A stretch of 64,000 nt of DNA from Phymatolithon calcareum (taxonomy: Eukaryota > Rhodophyta > Florideophyceae > Hapalidiales): positions 1,984,001 through 2,048,000 of the forward strand of contig OZ345365.1 of the NCBI GenBank assembly GCA_977006965.1, given 5' to 3'. Within the stretch, counting starts at the first letter, position 1. The number at the start of each line of letters is the position of its first letter. The notes beneath the pieces were generated by a model. The model saw nothing but the letters and a program-made list of their open reading frames with translations. It had not been told where the DNA came from and did no database searches. Shown here piece after piece: positions 52,175-63,674 of this stretch. The position numbers and the translations under genes are program-made.

Positions 52175-54385
52175 AACTCACATTCTTGACCAAAGTCAAC
52201 CAGCGAAAGAGCGAGCAATACCAGGAATACATCTCTGAACTCGAAGAGAAAGATGGTCCAGCAGCGGTGAAGCAGCTAGCCAGGATGAAGAAAAAGATAA
52301 AAGGGAGAACAGCTCGCAACAAGATGATTGGAAAACCAATGAACCATGCATTATTCTCAGCACACATTTCGAGAACTTGCCACAGTACCGAAAAGTGGCA
52401 ATCTTGCCCCAGGAAATTCCGGTGTCCCGAAGGAATGAAGGAATCAGTCGAAGAAGCCATTCGAAAGTCTCCAACTGGAAAAGCCCCAGGTGTGGACGAG
52501 ATCAAATCTGAAATGCTGAAGCTAGACGTACCTCTGAATGCGGAGGTTCTTACAGCCCTATGGGAAGCCTGTGGGAGGTGCGGAGACATGCCAATGTACT
52601 GGCAGAAGGCCCTATTGGTACCTATTCACAAGAAGGGACCACACAACGAACCTGAAAATTATCGCCCAATATCCCTGCTCAGTCATGCAAGGAAAGTTAT
52701 TGAAACGGCAATAGATAGTATGCTCCGCGGGGTTTACTCCAACCACTGGTTCCAACTCGGGTTCCAAAAAGGGAAAATTACAGAACTCGCAATCCTAAGA
52801 GCCACGGAACTATTGAAAGGCCAGCAAAGGTGCGTAGCAGTACCGGACCTCAAGGCTGCATACGACACTGTCCCAAGAAAGCATCTGGTGGCCAGAATGA
52901 GACAGTTACTGCCACCAAAGCTATGCGCTATGACGGAAGCATTCTTGACACCGTCCTGGGTGTCAACCATCGGAGATACTGATAAGAACTGGTTTCTAGT
53001 GGACAGAGGAGTACCACAGGGGTCCCCTCTCAGTCCAAGTCTATACAACATCTTCATGGATGAGTTTGCGGAACGCATTGGAGAAGTGCCCAGAGATTGG
53101 GCCGACGTTCCTTCAATCCTCTTCGCAGACGACGAAATTCTCCTAGCGAAATCACCTTCCGCTCTGCAGGGATTGCTAGACAAAGCCACTCAATGGGCCC
53201 AAGAACGAGGGATGACATGGAACACGAAACAAGGAAAAAGCGAGATACTTGAATCGGATGAGACAGCGGGCGTGACATTCCAGCTGGCTAATAAGGCCCT
53301 CGCACATGTCGCGGAAGTTACCTATCTCGGAGTATCCCTAGGACCGGAGGGGGTTACTGATACACTGATGTTGCAACGCCTCAAGAAGACTAGGATCGCT
53401 CTGTACGAGCTCCGTGCACTAGGGGTAGTCAAGAAGGGAATTGGCATACATAAATGCATCCAAGTATACAAGGCATTAATCCAGCCACGCTGGGAGTACG
53501 CTATGCACTTAACACCGTGGACAGAAAATGTCCAGAGCGCGGTCAAGGAAGTTGAACAAACGTTTTTCAGACAAGTCTTCGGGCCACTGGCACGAGGAAA
53601 GACGGATAGACTTCGCCTAATATGTCGAATCCAAGCTGCTTCCCATCGACGGGAAATACTAGCTTTCAAGACGCTGAGAAGGACCATGGCGAAGAAAGAA
53701 ATGTTTCTGATGCAAATACCAGAGAGAAGAAATTCAGAAGAGCTTCAAGCCACAAGTAACGACATGACATCGATGGAAACCAGAGAACCGTTTGATGAAG
53801 CGATGAAGCGCATAATAGCGAACCAATCTGCAGAAGAACTACGATCAGCATTCCTGACAAAGGAAGGAGAGAGCCTTGAATCGAAGAGAAAGAGGAAAAT
53901 TCCGTACGACAAGACAAGAGAACTCCGTGCAGTACTCAAATTTCCACAACTGAAACACAGGCAACTGGCGGTTCAGTACGCCTTTGGAAGATTTCCCAAA
54001 GTGTCTACCACACTGATGGCAGATAGATTCGGAAACAAAGTCAGACAGCACATGGAGACCCTGGATCGCAACTTGTCAGTCTATGAACTCAAGGAAGACG
54101 ACAGAGCGGCAACTGAGTAGGCATTAGATGAGATTTTGCTCTTCAGCAAAAGCATCGTCGAGAGTACGCAGCATGAAGAAGACCTGTACTGAAAGAAGAA
54201 GCGACGCCTCGAAACTGCTACGACGAGCAATCAAAACAACCGAACACATGCTAGGGTCCCAGAAAGAATGCCAGACATAAGAGTATAGCCGCCCTAGCGA
54301 GGACAGCACCTGAGGAAGCCCTGCCCGTATATTCGTATGACTGCGGGGCTTTAAAAAAATTGCAATAAAAAACTCACATTCTTGA
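52175..54385 (+). mobile_element. Non-LTR retrotransposon copy with 15-bp TSD, nearly intact RT
   Basis: AACTCACATTCTTGA flanks the element at 52175-52189 and 54371-54385. The element (52190-54370) is 5' truncated in the linker, has a complete RT and C-terminal domain, a 3' untranslated region and an A-rich tail (about 54350-54370). The same left junction and TSD are in copy B at 63675-63690. Confidence 0.95.
52190..54120 (+). pseudogene. Reverse transcriptase ORF of the non-LTR element, terminal nonsense codon
   Basis: About 640 residues are open. The linker has KSPTGKAPGVDEIKSEML. The RT has WQKALLVPIHKKG, ENYRPISLLSHARKVIETAI, VPDLKAAYDTVPRKH, VPQGSPLSPSLYNIFMDEFA and SILFADDEILLA with the catalytic FADD. 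The thumb has TYLGVSLGPEGV and a connector WTENVQSAVKEVEQTFFRQ. The C-terminal domain has KRKRKIPYDKTREL and QLAVQYAFGRFPKVSTTLMA. A TAG at 54118-54120, where sister copies have AAG (Lys), removes the last 24 or so residues (ALDEILLFSKSI to EDLY), which are still readable downstream. No endonuclease is encoded because of the 5' truncation, so the first ATG lies in the flanking TSD and is not a native start. Confidence 0.9.
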
Positions 54386-54539
54386 TCTGCACGGCAGCAA
54401 AGTTGCTTTGTGCTACCTGCTTCTTGCGCCGTACATTTTGCTCTATGTCACACGAAAAGCACCGATTCTCTTAATATCGCACTGCAAGTCCTGCCCCGAG
54501 TAATTTTTCCATATTCCGCTTCTGCAAGCCCCAAGAACA

Positions 54540-55114
54540 ATGGTTGTCAATGTGCAAGTCGCCGAGGACAGCAATACCAATCTCTTACACCTCCTTGCGG
54601 AAGTTGAATGGGAAAGTCCACCAATGTATCAATTTTTGTGCAAACCGGTGAAGGAGTTCAGCCATCCTCAACTGGCATCCGCTACTTACAAGGAGGTGTG
54701 CGACACAGGTATTAAGGAACATACAACGGCACGAAGGAGCAGTACATAAATTCGGTGCAGAGAAATGGACAAAATGCAGTGAACAACCGGCAAATCTTGG
54801 AAAGAAGCGGTGTGCAGAATTTGGTTGCTGGATTTGGGACGGTTATCCAAGCGGCGCATTTGGGAGCTCTGCTACTTGGTGCTAGACACGCCACTGGTCT
54901 TTGGAGTGATTTCGCCTCTGACGACGTTGATACTGCGAACGAGATCGAATCAATGGCCATAGATACTTCTAACGCAACCGCCGAGGATTACGGCGTAGTT
55001 GACAATTCGACCGTTGAGCCTGATGTATCTGAGATTGGTGACAATGGAGTCGCTGGTGATGCTGGAACAAATGTTGTAGATGCAGTAGTTGATTTCGTTT
55101 CTGGCATATTTTAA
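54540..55114 (+). pseudogene. Unrecognised gene, apparently frameshifted
   Basis: An ATG frame (54540-54749, MVVNVQVAEDSNTNLLHLLA, EWESPPMYQFLCKPVKEF) ends in a stop. A second frame, open from about 54714 to the stop at 55112-55114, carries YNGTKEQYINSVQRNGQNAV, then VQNLVAGFGTVIQAAHLGAL and an acidic end ending VVDFVSGIF. Their compositions fit a single protein broken by a one-base shift near 54715, or joined by an unrecognised intron. The middle has one hydrophobic, glycine-rich segment. No family is recognised. It lies between a retroelement ending at 54385 and another starting one base after its stop codon. Confidence 0.4.
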
Positions 55115-55687
55115 TTTTTTTCCTTTCAAGTTTATTTAAAAGCCCCACAGATTTCCGAAGATATGGGCAAGGCTTCCTCTGATGCTACCTACCTTTGTGC
55201 AGCTCACGAAACGTCCACCAGTATGGTGGACGGGAAAATTCAGGACTCAAAGTAGTCCTATCTCAGTCCTCTACGGGATTGTTGGTGCTTGGACTCGACC
55301 ACGTTTTGCCTTGCATTCTGCGGATTAATACAGGCCTTCTTCGTTCTCCATGCGTTCTATGAGTGTCTTGCTAAATAGTAAGAGCTCATCTAGCGCCTTT
55401 TCTGTTTCCAGTCGTTTTTCTCCTTCGAGTTCGTACCCTGCTAGCGTGCGTTCAATGGTCTCCATATGCTCTCTGGCTCTGGTGCCGAATTCTTCAGTCA
55501 TACTTGTTGTTGACACCTGTGGCAATCTGCCACAGGCATACTGCAGCGCGAGTTGTCTGTGCTTCACCTTGGAGAACTTGAGGATTGCTGGCAATTCACT
55601 TGTCTTGTCGTATGGTATCTTTCTTTTCCGCTTCGATTCTAGGCAGTCTCCTTCCAGTTTCAGAAATTTCGATCGAAGTGTTTTAAT
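55109..55687 (-). mobile_element. 5'-truncated non-LTR insertion with short TSD
   Basis: TTTTAAT lies at 55109-55115 and 55681-55687. The 565-bp insert is on the minus strand, with an A-rich tail at the left. It has a 3' untranslated region with AAGCCCCACAG and GGGCAAGGCTT. The C-terminal coding part follows (KIPYDKTSELPAILKFSKVK, LALQYACGRLPQVSTTSMTE, ending NEEGLY). It is a further subfamily of the same element type. The 7-bp duplication is short for this class, so the exact ends are less sure. Confidence 0.75.
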
Positions 55688-56328
55688 GAAGAGGCAGTTC
55701 CTTGTACCTCCGCCGATAATTGCTTTTGTTCCTTCAGGACGATATGTCCACTATAAGAATTGAATTTTCTCACATATTTTGACTGATCAATTCGTTTTGC
55801 TTGTTATTTCAATGTCTTGGCTATAGACTTGTGTGCGAAACGACAGCTTTGTTTACCATAGGGTGAAAGGGACGGCCAAGAACTGAAAACGTTATTGCAT
55901 GTAGTGTGCACGGTCCAATGGATTAAGGTTACGGTAGTCTAGTATTCAGAGCAAAGCTGTTCACCTGGATCCGACCTGCTTAGCAAGTAGCACTCTCAGT
56001 GGCCGTTGTAAAGAGGTGCCTACCTTCAGTCTCAGCTTGCGTTTTGGAAAGGTGTCCCAGTGGACGACGAGGGGCTGTGCATGTGATGAGAGTTGTTGTT
56101 CCGGCCGATAAAGCAAGTGCTTCGAGATCGCCCATTGCCAACCGTTGAGCTGCGATTTAGAAAAGCTCTTCGTACATAAAATACTTTCGGGCTTGGAACA
56201 CGATTAAGAGTATGCAGCTGCTCTACATATGCCATGAATGTTTAGGCGCATTGATATTTTCAGCATCGAAGCATGATCGGGCTGCTGACGCTCTGTGCGT
56301 CACCAACTAGGTGCTGAAAGATGACGAA
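55688..56328. other. Sequence left of duplication copy B
   Basis: No gene is supported. Positions 56235-56306 are the reverse complement of part of repeat family 4 (51855-51915). The break between the two duplication copies therefore lies next to an inverted fragment of a repeat that is also inside each copy. Confidence 0.55.
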
Positions 56329-56442
56329 ACCGCACCTGCTGGACACAAGGATGTTGACGTCCTCCGTGTTCCCAGCATTATACCCCTAGCCTCCGGTCGT
56401 CCATCCGAGCTTGTAGCGCTCGTCGCCTTGTACAAGCCCGCA

Positions 56443-57420
56443 ATGCAGCCACTGTCATTTTCGTCCCGGTTCGCTCACGCCTCGGTCACGATCCGCAAGG
56501 CGGGCGTCTGGCGCGTCACCGCCATCCTGTTTCCGCTCGTCTTCCTGATCTACATTCTATCGAACGAAATTCTCGTCTCGAGCGTCCTCCGCTCAGATTC
56601 CCTCTCCTCGACAATTGTCCCGGGTAGCCCAAAGACACTCAACGCCACAACTGCGACACAGAGCGCGGCGGACGATGCCGCAGCGGCCTTGTACGCGCGT
56701 TCCGTCACCCAGCAACGGCGATGGAGCGGGCGACAGCCGTCGTGGTGCAGCGCTCTAATCCGTTCACCGCGGCCGGGACATTCAGATTGTGGGCGAAGTC
56801 GTTTTAGAGCCGTTTGCTCCGATGGAGAACCGAGATTCTTCAGCAGAGGTAACCAGGACCTGTTTTTATGGATGCATCACTGGCGTCATCTGCATCGCCG
56901 CGGCACGTATGTGGATATCTCGGCGAAGGAACCTGTCAGATTTTCTAATACCTACTTTTAAGATCGGTGCTTGGGATGGAATGGGGTGTGCGTCGAGACA
57001 GAGCCGATATTTCATCCTTTGCTCACGCGCTATCGTTCGTGCGCTCTTGTACCGACTTGCGTGTCGGACCGTATGGAAAAGGTGGAACTTTCCGTGCGCG
57101 ACAGAAATATGGCGGAGCATCTCATGCTCAATGTTACATGCCAGCGAACGACCGTGGCGCTCCGTGCGGTGATTGCGGGCGCTGTCACGCATATCGATAT
57201 GTTGAGCTTGAGTGCTCAAGGTCGTGAATTTCGAGTGCTGTCTGGTATTGACTGGGAGAGAACGAAGATTAACGTTATTGTAATTGAGACTGTGTCTAGT
57301 GCCACAGAGAAGTTGTTCGAGACACTAGGATACAAGCAACTTTTGCAGTCAACGACGAATGCGAATACGACAAATTCCGTGTTTTTGCATAAAGACGTTA
57401 TATGGGGGAAACCCGCGTAG
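56443..57420 (+). pseudogene. FkbM-like paralogue, copy B, nonsense mutation
   Basis: The sequence has the same length and frame as 45741-46718 (325 residues if uninterrupted), with few substitutions. Codon 173 is TAA (56959-56961) where copy A has TAC (Tyr, in SNTYFYDR). The stop falls inside the methyltransferase core, before GWNGVCVE, so any product lacks the catalytic part. Downstream the frame is perfectly kept to the normal stop, which indicates a recent mutation. Confidence 0.92.
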
Positions 57421-59029
57421 ATTAAATCTTGTAGGATGCGGTCTTTAGGTATTAAAAGAAAGATTAGGAAGTTTCGAAGTTCATTTATGCACATGGCGCG
57501 CCTTGGCCCAAATAATTTGGAGGTCTACTTTAGAAGCAGCTAAAGGACGGTATCCAAATCTTGAAGTATTAGCTCACACTGCTCTTGCGTCAGTAAGAGA
57601 ATCGTTTAGCACGCCTTTGCCAACATCGACAAAGACTATTCGCATCGCATACTGATACTTTCCTGAGGTCGCCTCTCCTGGACCTGCTAGTTCTCCCCCT
57701 GGAGGTCCCGAAGGAGACCAGAGGTGGGTTTTTGTACTCCACTGAATGGTGTTACAGAAACAAAAAAAGAAACTCTTCTTCAGACAGAATCGAGCCAAAA
57801 CCTCTTGGCACTAGGAAAATTGTCCCAAGCGTCAGCAGATGCATTGGTAACTTTTAAATAAAAATCTAACTTTCTTTCTTTCTGTCCTGGACCTGCTTCA
57901 AACTCGATACAGATTTTGCAGATAAGTGAACACGAGCTGTCTTCTTGACTGCCGTTTTGAAGGTGCGGACTACTGCTGCGGCACTTCTTTCGGTGAGTGC
58001 TTGAAATGCACGAATGTTCGCGCCATCAACTATTCTGTAATCGGGTTCAAAAAAGCCGACATGTCATGACATCGCGTAGTACTTCTCGCGGCCTGCAGCT
58101 TAGGGAAGTCCGTGCTTCTGATATCATCTCGCGGGGCAACTAACCGCATTTAATTTGCGAGAGCAGTGGATTCTACGTTCCCTAACAGGCTATTGATCAT
58201 TCTGAGGAAGTCCTGCAGGAATATATTTCTGGAATGCATCCTTCAGAATACTGGAGAGATTCGAAGTCACTGCCTACGTAGGGTTATGCTGTGCAAGCCG
58301 GAGCGTACCGCATGACCTGAGAAATTCTACTAGCGCATGGCTCGGGGTGTGCGTCCCGAGACAGTGCCGTGCTCTCACTGCGCCGAATAGTCTTTTGAGT
58401 GTTCGTTCAAGTCGGCCTTTATTTATGCAGAGCGTTTGAACAACCAAGAGTGTACGTTGAGAACTTGTGAACATTCCATATTTACGCCTTCACGAGCGTG
58501 TGCGTGCCGCAGACAATGAACGTCGAAAAGATTGTGGTTGCAGCGTGCGTAGTGCGCGTGTTATGTCTTTCGCTGAGAGTGTTAGTAATAGCTGTTCCGT
58601 CATTGTTAAAGCACTTGCTTCATAAAAATAACGTAGATATTGACAACCCCCGCCAACGTCAAGCGCAGCTCTTCACGCACATTGAAAAGGGTTGCAAACC
58701 GCTCTCTTTATTAGTTATATATAAGCCGTGGAGCAAAAGCGCACATGATAAGTGCACCTCACAATCAATGTAGAAAAACGTGCACAGAATGCACAAAATT
58801 TGATCCTCCGGTCTCATGCAACATAACATATCTCACTTCAGGAACTTGCCCGAGGCTTAGCAAAGAACGGTTGAAAAACCGTACATCTGTGCATAGTGTA
58901 ACGTCCCATTACGACACATGCATACGTTTAGGCTCCAGCATGGGGGATCTGAGCAGAACGAATTATTCACGAGTGCAGACATACACTTCGATGTTAATGC
59001 GGTAGCCTCGCTGCCCTAGACCGAAGCCG
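57421..59029. other. Spacer between the two copy B pseudogenes
   Basis: It is collinear with 46719-48356, with small indels. It contains the inverted short repeat at 57820-57885. No gene is supported. Confidence 0.5.
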
Positions 59030-59035
59030 TATAAA
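59030..59035 (+). promoter_or_regulatory. TATA box of the copy B amylase pseudogene
   Basis: TATAAA is conserved at the position equivalent to 48357-48362, so the pseudogene may still be transcribed. Confidence 0.45.
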
Positions 59036-59188
59036 TTGCGCTGATTCCATTCCAGACGATAGAGATCGAAACAATCCGGGACCATCGACAATAACTCTTT
59101 CAAATACCATCTGCCCGCCAAGAGCGCAATTTTACCCATGCCTTCGTCAAAGCGGACCGCAGGCGCACTGTCTTCAGTCAACCAAAGG

Positions 59189-60602
59189 ATGGAAATACTA
59201 CGCAGCTTGATATTTGCTCTGCTCCTCCTTGCTCCTCTTGTGTTTGCCGAAAAACCGCAATTCGGAACTATTGTGCATCTGTTTGAGTGGCGTTGGAATG
59301 ATGTTGCCAAAGAATGCGAGAACTTCCTAGGAAAGGCAGGTTACGCTGCAGTACAGATATCTCCTCCACAAGAACACGTGACGGGTCCCCAGTGGTGGAC
59401 TCGATACCAACCTGTGAGCTACAAGCTGGAGAGTCGTGGAGGTAGCCGCTCCGAGCTGATTGATATGGTGAAAAGATGCAAAGCGGTTGGAGTGGACATT
59501 TATGCTGACGCTGTCATCAATCACATGACCGGCGTTGGGAGCGGTGTTGGTGTAGCCGGCAGCCAATTTTTTGAGTACAGTTATCCGGCTGTGCCGTACT
59601 CGCGCGACGACTTTCACTTCTGCAACCGACCAGAGAACGACATTGGGAATTATAACGACGCGTTTGAAGTGAGGAATTGTGAGCTTGTGAACCTTGCTGA
59701 TCTGAAGATGGAGAGCGAATATGTAGATTGCAGATTACCTGAACAGCATGATTGACATTGGTATTGCTGGGTTCCGCTATGACGCAGCTAAGCACATGCA
59801 TCCGACAGACCTTGGTGCAATCAGGGGAAAACTTAGCGGCGATCCATATATTTTTCAAGAGGTCATTGACCAGAGCGATAGTGAGGCCATTAGAGCAAGT
59901 GAGTACTTTGGCACAGGCGACGTGACAGAGTTCAAGTACGGTGCCGAACTGGGAAAGACCATCAAGACGCCTGGAAAGATGAAGTTTTTGCACAACTTTG
60001 GAGAAGACTGGGGTCTAATGAAGTCAAATAAGGCTGTTGTCTTTCTTTCAAACCACGACAACGAGCGAGGTCACGGCGGCGGTGGAAGTGTACTTACTTT
60101 TGGGTATGGAAAACTGTACGAACTTGGCAGCGTGTTCATGCTCGCTTGGCCTTATGGATACCCGAAGGTGATGTCAAGCTACGATTTTGACAACGACCCC
60201 AACCGCGGCCCACTTTCTGCATCTCCGTATCGTGATGGGAAAATAATTTGTGACTTCAATGAAGATTGGAAGTGTCAACACCGATGGACACCCATTGCCG
60301 GCATGGTTCAGTTTCGGAAAGTAGCCGGAAATTCCAAGGTGTCGAAGTGGTGGGCCAAAGGCGACGCAATTGCATTTGGACGAGGAGACAAAGCGTTCGT
60401 GATCATCAATCGGAACGAATCGAAAATCTCTGAGACTTGGAGTACTGATCTTCCCCCCGGAAATTACTGCAACATTTTGCATGATGTGTGGGAAAATGGA
60501 AAATGCTCGGGTCCCCTTGTTAGTGTTAATGGCGAAAGTCAAATAAGCCTTAGTGTAGCTGAACTGGAAGCTGCCGCATTTCATGTTGGTGCGAAAGAGT
60601 AG
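59189..60602 (+). pseudogene. GH13 alpha-amylase, copy B, 8-bp deletion frameshift
   Basis: The signal peptide and first 180 or so residues are intact ([20 protein letters not shown] start). At about 59717-59726 the 17 bases between GAGAGC and GATTGC in copy A are replaced by 9, a net loss of 8. The frame shifts to LPEQHD and a stop at 59755. The remaining two thirds (GFRYDAAKHM, EVID, SNHDNERGHG) stay open in the shifted frame from 59748 to the normal stop. All catalytic residues except region I are thus lost from the first product. Near-identity on both sides of the deletion marks a young pseudogene. Confidence 0.93.
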
Positions 60603-60777
60603 ATTTTCCATTTCTGCAGCTGCTGAGGACATGTTGCGCAGCATGTTGGTGCTCTGGTCATGATTACAAATTTTGACCAGCAAAGCCATTTAGCCATCCG
60701 CGAGCAACTGTCGCACATATCTCCGCAGTCCATTTGCTCCTGCCTTGAGAGAAACTATGAAACAAACTTTTGGAGTA

Positions 60778-60783
60778 AATAAA
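60778..60783 (+). terminator. Polyadenylation signal, copy B amylase pseudogene
   Basis: AATAAA at the position equivalent to 50113-50118. Confidence 0.5.
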
Positions 60784-60799
60784 CATATTTCAATGCTTT

Positions 60800-62371
60800 A
60801 AGGTAGAGATCATCTGCCCAGCCCAGCTGATCAAGGCCTTTTAGTCTACAGTTCGGCTACAAAGAAAAGGCACATATTCGAGGACTATCTCTAGAGATAT
60901 GCTCTTTTTTCTGCACCGTGATCAGCATTTCGAACCGAGCCACATTTTGACCAGCTTCTGGTGTCTTGGCGGCTCACGTCGGCTCTACGCCAGAAGCGCG
61001 AGGGTGAGTTTACGGACGTCCAAGCTTTCTTGGTGCATGTCAACCAGCGCGGGGGTTTGAAAGAGTTTTTTTTATTTGCAACTATGGAGTTGAGTTTTTA
61101 AAGCCCTCAGTAACACTCTTAAGACTGTACGGGAGTGGCTTTTCTAGTCACCATACGGTAACGCTAGCGGTCGGGGGTAGCTTGTGTCTCATGTTTCTTT
61201 CAGGTTACCTGTTTGGTAACTTTAGGCTCTGGTACCTAATACGGACGCTTTAGGACCTTCTGTCTCCTCAATTTCGCACATGACTTGCTTGAACGGGCTC
61301 GTCTTCCATCAGTAAAAAACCTCCACCGAAGGATGGCGGAAAAAGGTTACAATTCTTGCTCGTTCATCTCCTTTCGTCGTGGAGTTTTCTCATCGGGTTG
61401 CTGCTCTAGGCAGAGCGACCTCGCTTCAATGCCGTGCTTGCTTCTACGCTGCTGTCCCGGCGGGGGCTCTTGTTCGTGACGAGGTTTACCCACTGGTCCA
61501 CAGGCGCCTTGCCATCTTCGGGCGATAGCGACCTCTTTCGAGGATCAACTTGCGCAGCAGCCTTGCCATCTTCGAGTGGTGACATTTTCAACTACGACAA
61601 CCTTGCAGGGGCGAGGCGTCATTCCTCGTACCGAGTTTTTGCTCGGTTTCACGATCGTTGCCAGCTTCAAGCGCTGACTTCAGGCAGAGCATTCTCGGTC
61701 TGTGGGCGGCGTGAGTACTTGATTCGAGAGGTCGGTTGTGGTATGGTTATGATAGGCGACCGGTTTCATATGCCACCGAATTTCGCAAAATCGCTTGAAT
61801 TTGCGACGACGACGGTCGGGCAGATTCTTCGACAACTCGCGTTCTCAACTTCTTCATGCACGCGTTCACGATTGCGCGGAGCTTCCTTTCATCGAAGACC
61901 GGTTTGAAAGAGTGGCGCGCATGAGGCAGTCAGCATAGTGCAGTTAACTCGCGCCTGAAGCTGGCAGGACCACCCAGAAAGCCCAAAAGTCATACACCGC
62001 TAAAACCATCTCTGATGTGAACCAACTCAAAACGTACCAGAAACAATAATTTTCGTGTAGGGCCTACCCTCCTTGACAAGGTACTTTTCACGCAATATCG
62101 TTATACAGGGAGAGCTGGAGTGTCAGCTAGATACTGTATTCTATTATCAGCACAACGGTAACAGCTCTCCCGCGTCTCCTCTTCGCCGCGCAACAATCAG
62201 GATCCTTCGGGTTTTAAAATGCTCTGGATATTCGAAAAGTGAATTTGTGTCATTGTTGCACACGCACAGCATGATTCAGTACGGTACACGTCGTCATTTC
62301 AGCTTTTACTGTTGGCATCAAACATCTGAGTACCAGTTTTGTTTACGTAATTAAGTGGATTTATTGAAAAG
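60800..62371. other. Non-coding part of duplication copy B
   Basis: It is collinear with 50136-51730 and includes the second-family 3' fragment at 61085-61135 and the GTTTACGGACGTCC motif at 61010. No gene is supported. Confidence 0.5.
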
Positions 62372-63237
62372 GTACTGTCGCGCGTACCAGCGCGAGCGTC
62401 TTCCAGCAACAGAAACAGGGCAGCAGCCCAACCGCGGACAACAGCCGCGAGTTTACCTTAACGTAACAGTTTCACAAAACGAGCGAACAGCCCGATACCA
62501 TTTCCAAACAACAACCGACCGACACAGATCGATAAACACAACAACAGCAACCGACCAACACAGATCGATAAAACAGCTCTAGAACTAACAACCCCCGGTC
62601 CTCCCTTCCTTGTTCTAGCCCGTTCATGGTCCGAGCTTAAATACTCCACACCCACGACACGCGGGGAACTGCCCCGGCATCCTTCAGGGGTATGGCAGCG
62701 GTCGCGTGAGCGCACAGCGACCGCACCAGAGCGACAAACATGTGCTCAAAACATCGCGTGCGCAATGGAAACACCAACCGGAGATCCCCTTCCGATACCC
62801 AATTCAGGGCCACTGGCGGGCGCGGTCGACACGCGCACCGCCCAGTAATTACTCTTGTACACGACCGTGAAACTCACGTCGCCATCGCGCCACTGCCGTG
62901 AGCGCTAGCACCGCCTCTTGCAAGATTCTCCATATCTGCGCCCAATGCTCCTCAGACCACCGCGCCCAATTCACTGTATCCGACCGCCTTGCGCATCCCA
63001 AGCCGTCATTCCCGGATACCCGCGGCCGTCCACACGCCACCTCGCGTATGCCATTTGCACGGACGCCACGAGTAAATTGTCGCGACAGCAAGCGCGGGGA
63101 ATCGCGGTTCGCAACCAAAGTCCATACGATAGTCCAACAGTTCCACGGTTCTAATGACTGTTACCCGCTCGATTGACACGTATGACACCCGCGATAGTCT
63201 TGCTTACAGGTACCAGGTTTCTTCTACGCAACAGTAC
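62372..63237. mobile_element. Solo LTR with 4-bp target duplication
   Basis: GTAC flanks an 858-bp insert (62376-63233) at 62372-62375 and 63234-63237. The insert starts TGTCGCG and ends CGCAACA, an imperfect TG...CA inverted terminus typical of LTR retrotransposons. Copy A of the duplication has the uninterrupted site (AAAAGGTACCATG at 51727-51739), which fixes both ends to the base. No internal gag/pol region or second LTR is present, so it arose by LTR-LTR recombination. The short ORFs inside it are not genes. Confidence 0.9.
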
Positions 63238-63470
63238 CATGTATCCCAACTTGAACTTCCTCTCAGTTTTGTTTGCCATACCCGCCCCATTTGCACATAC
63301 ACAGCTGCATCAATCGCTTTGCAATCCAAAGTTTCGTCATCTTCCAACAATTAGATGGTTACGCACAGAGCGCCAGCAGCGCCATCATGCTCGAATGCTG
63401 AACATATCAACGCGCCTCAACAATTGAGGTTTTGGGAGCTTTTAAAATAAATCAACATATAACGCCCAGC
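63238..63470 (+). repeat. Dispersed repeat family 4, copy B
   Basis: Same block as 51735-51970, including the small ORF (62 codons from the ATG at 63239) with a few substitutions. It directly follows the solo LTR. Confidence 0.6.
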
Positions 63471-63674
63471 CCCAGTCATGAATTGAGGCGTGTACGGAAG
63501 GCCCAATTACGGAAATCTGAATATGCTCGTGTATAGTATTTTTCACACAGTGCACACTGAGCACGTGTAGGTTCTGCAGAATAATAATGCGTTTCAAATA
63601 GCACTTGAAAGAAAATTCTCAATTGTGGGATATAAGTTTTATACGCACCCCAAACAGTTTTCCTTAAATAGAGC

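Larger units (their letters stand above)
45629..52501 (+). repeat. Tandem segmental duplication, copy A
   Basis: From CCGCACCTGCTGGAC onward this block matches 56329-64000 collinearly, with only scattered substitutions and small indels. It contains an FkbM gene, an alpha-amylase gene, repeat family 4 and the start of a non-LTR element. The right limit is unknown because copy B leaves the window at the position equivalent to 52501. Copy A is about 6.9 kb up to that point. Confidence 0.95.

Noticed and set aside
62376-63233. ORFs of 78-92 codons in the solo LTR
   Set aside because: Short, on both strands, absent from copy A, and explained by a non-coding LTR.
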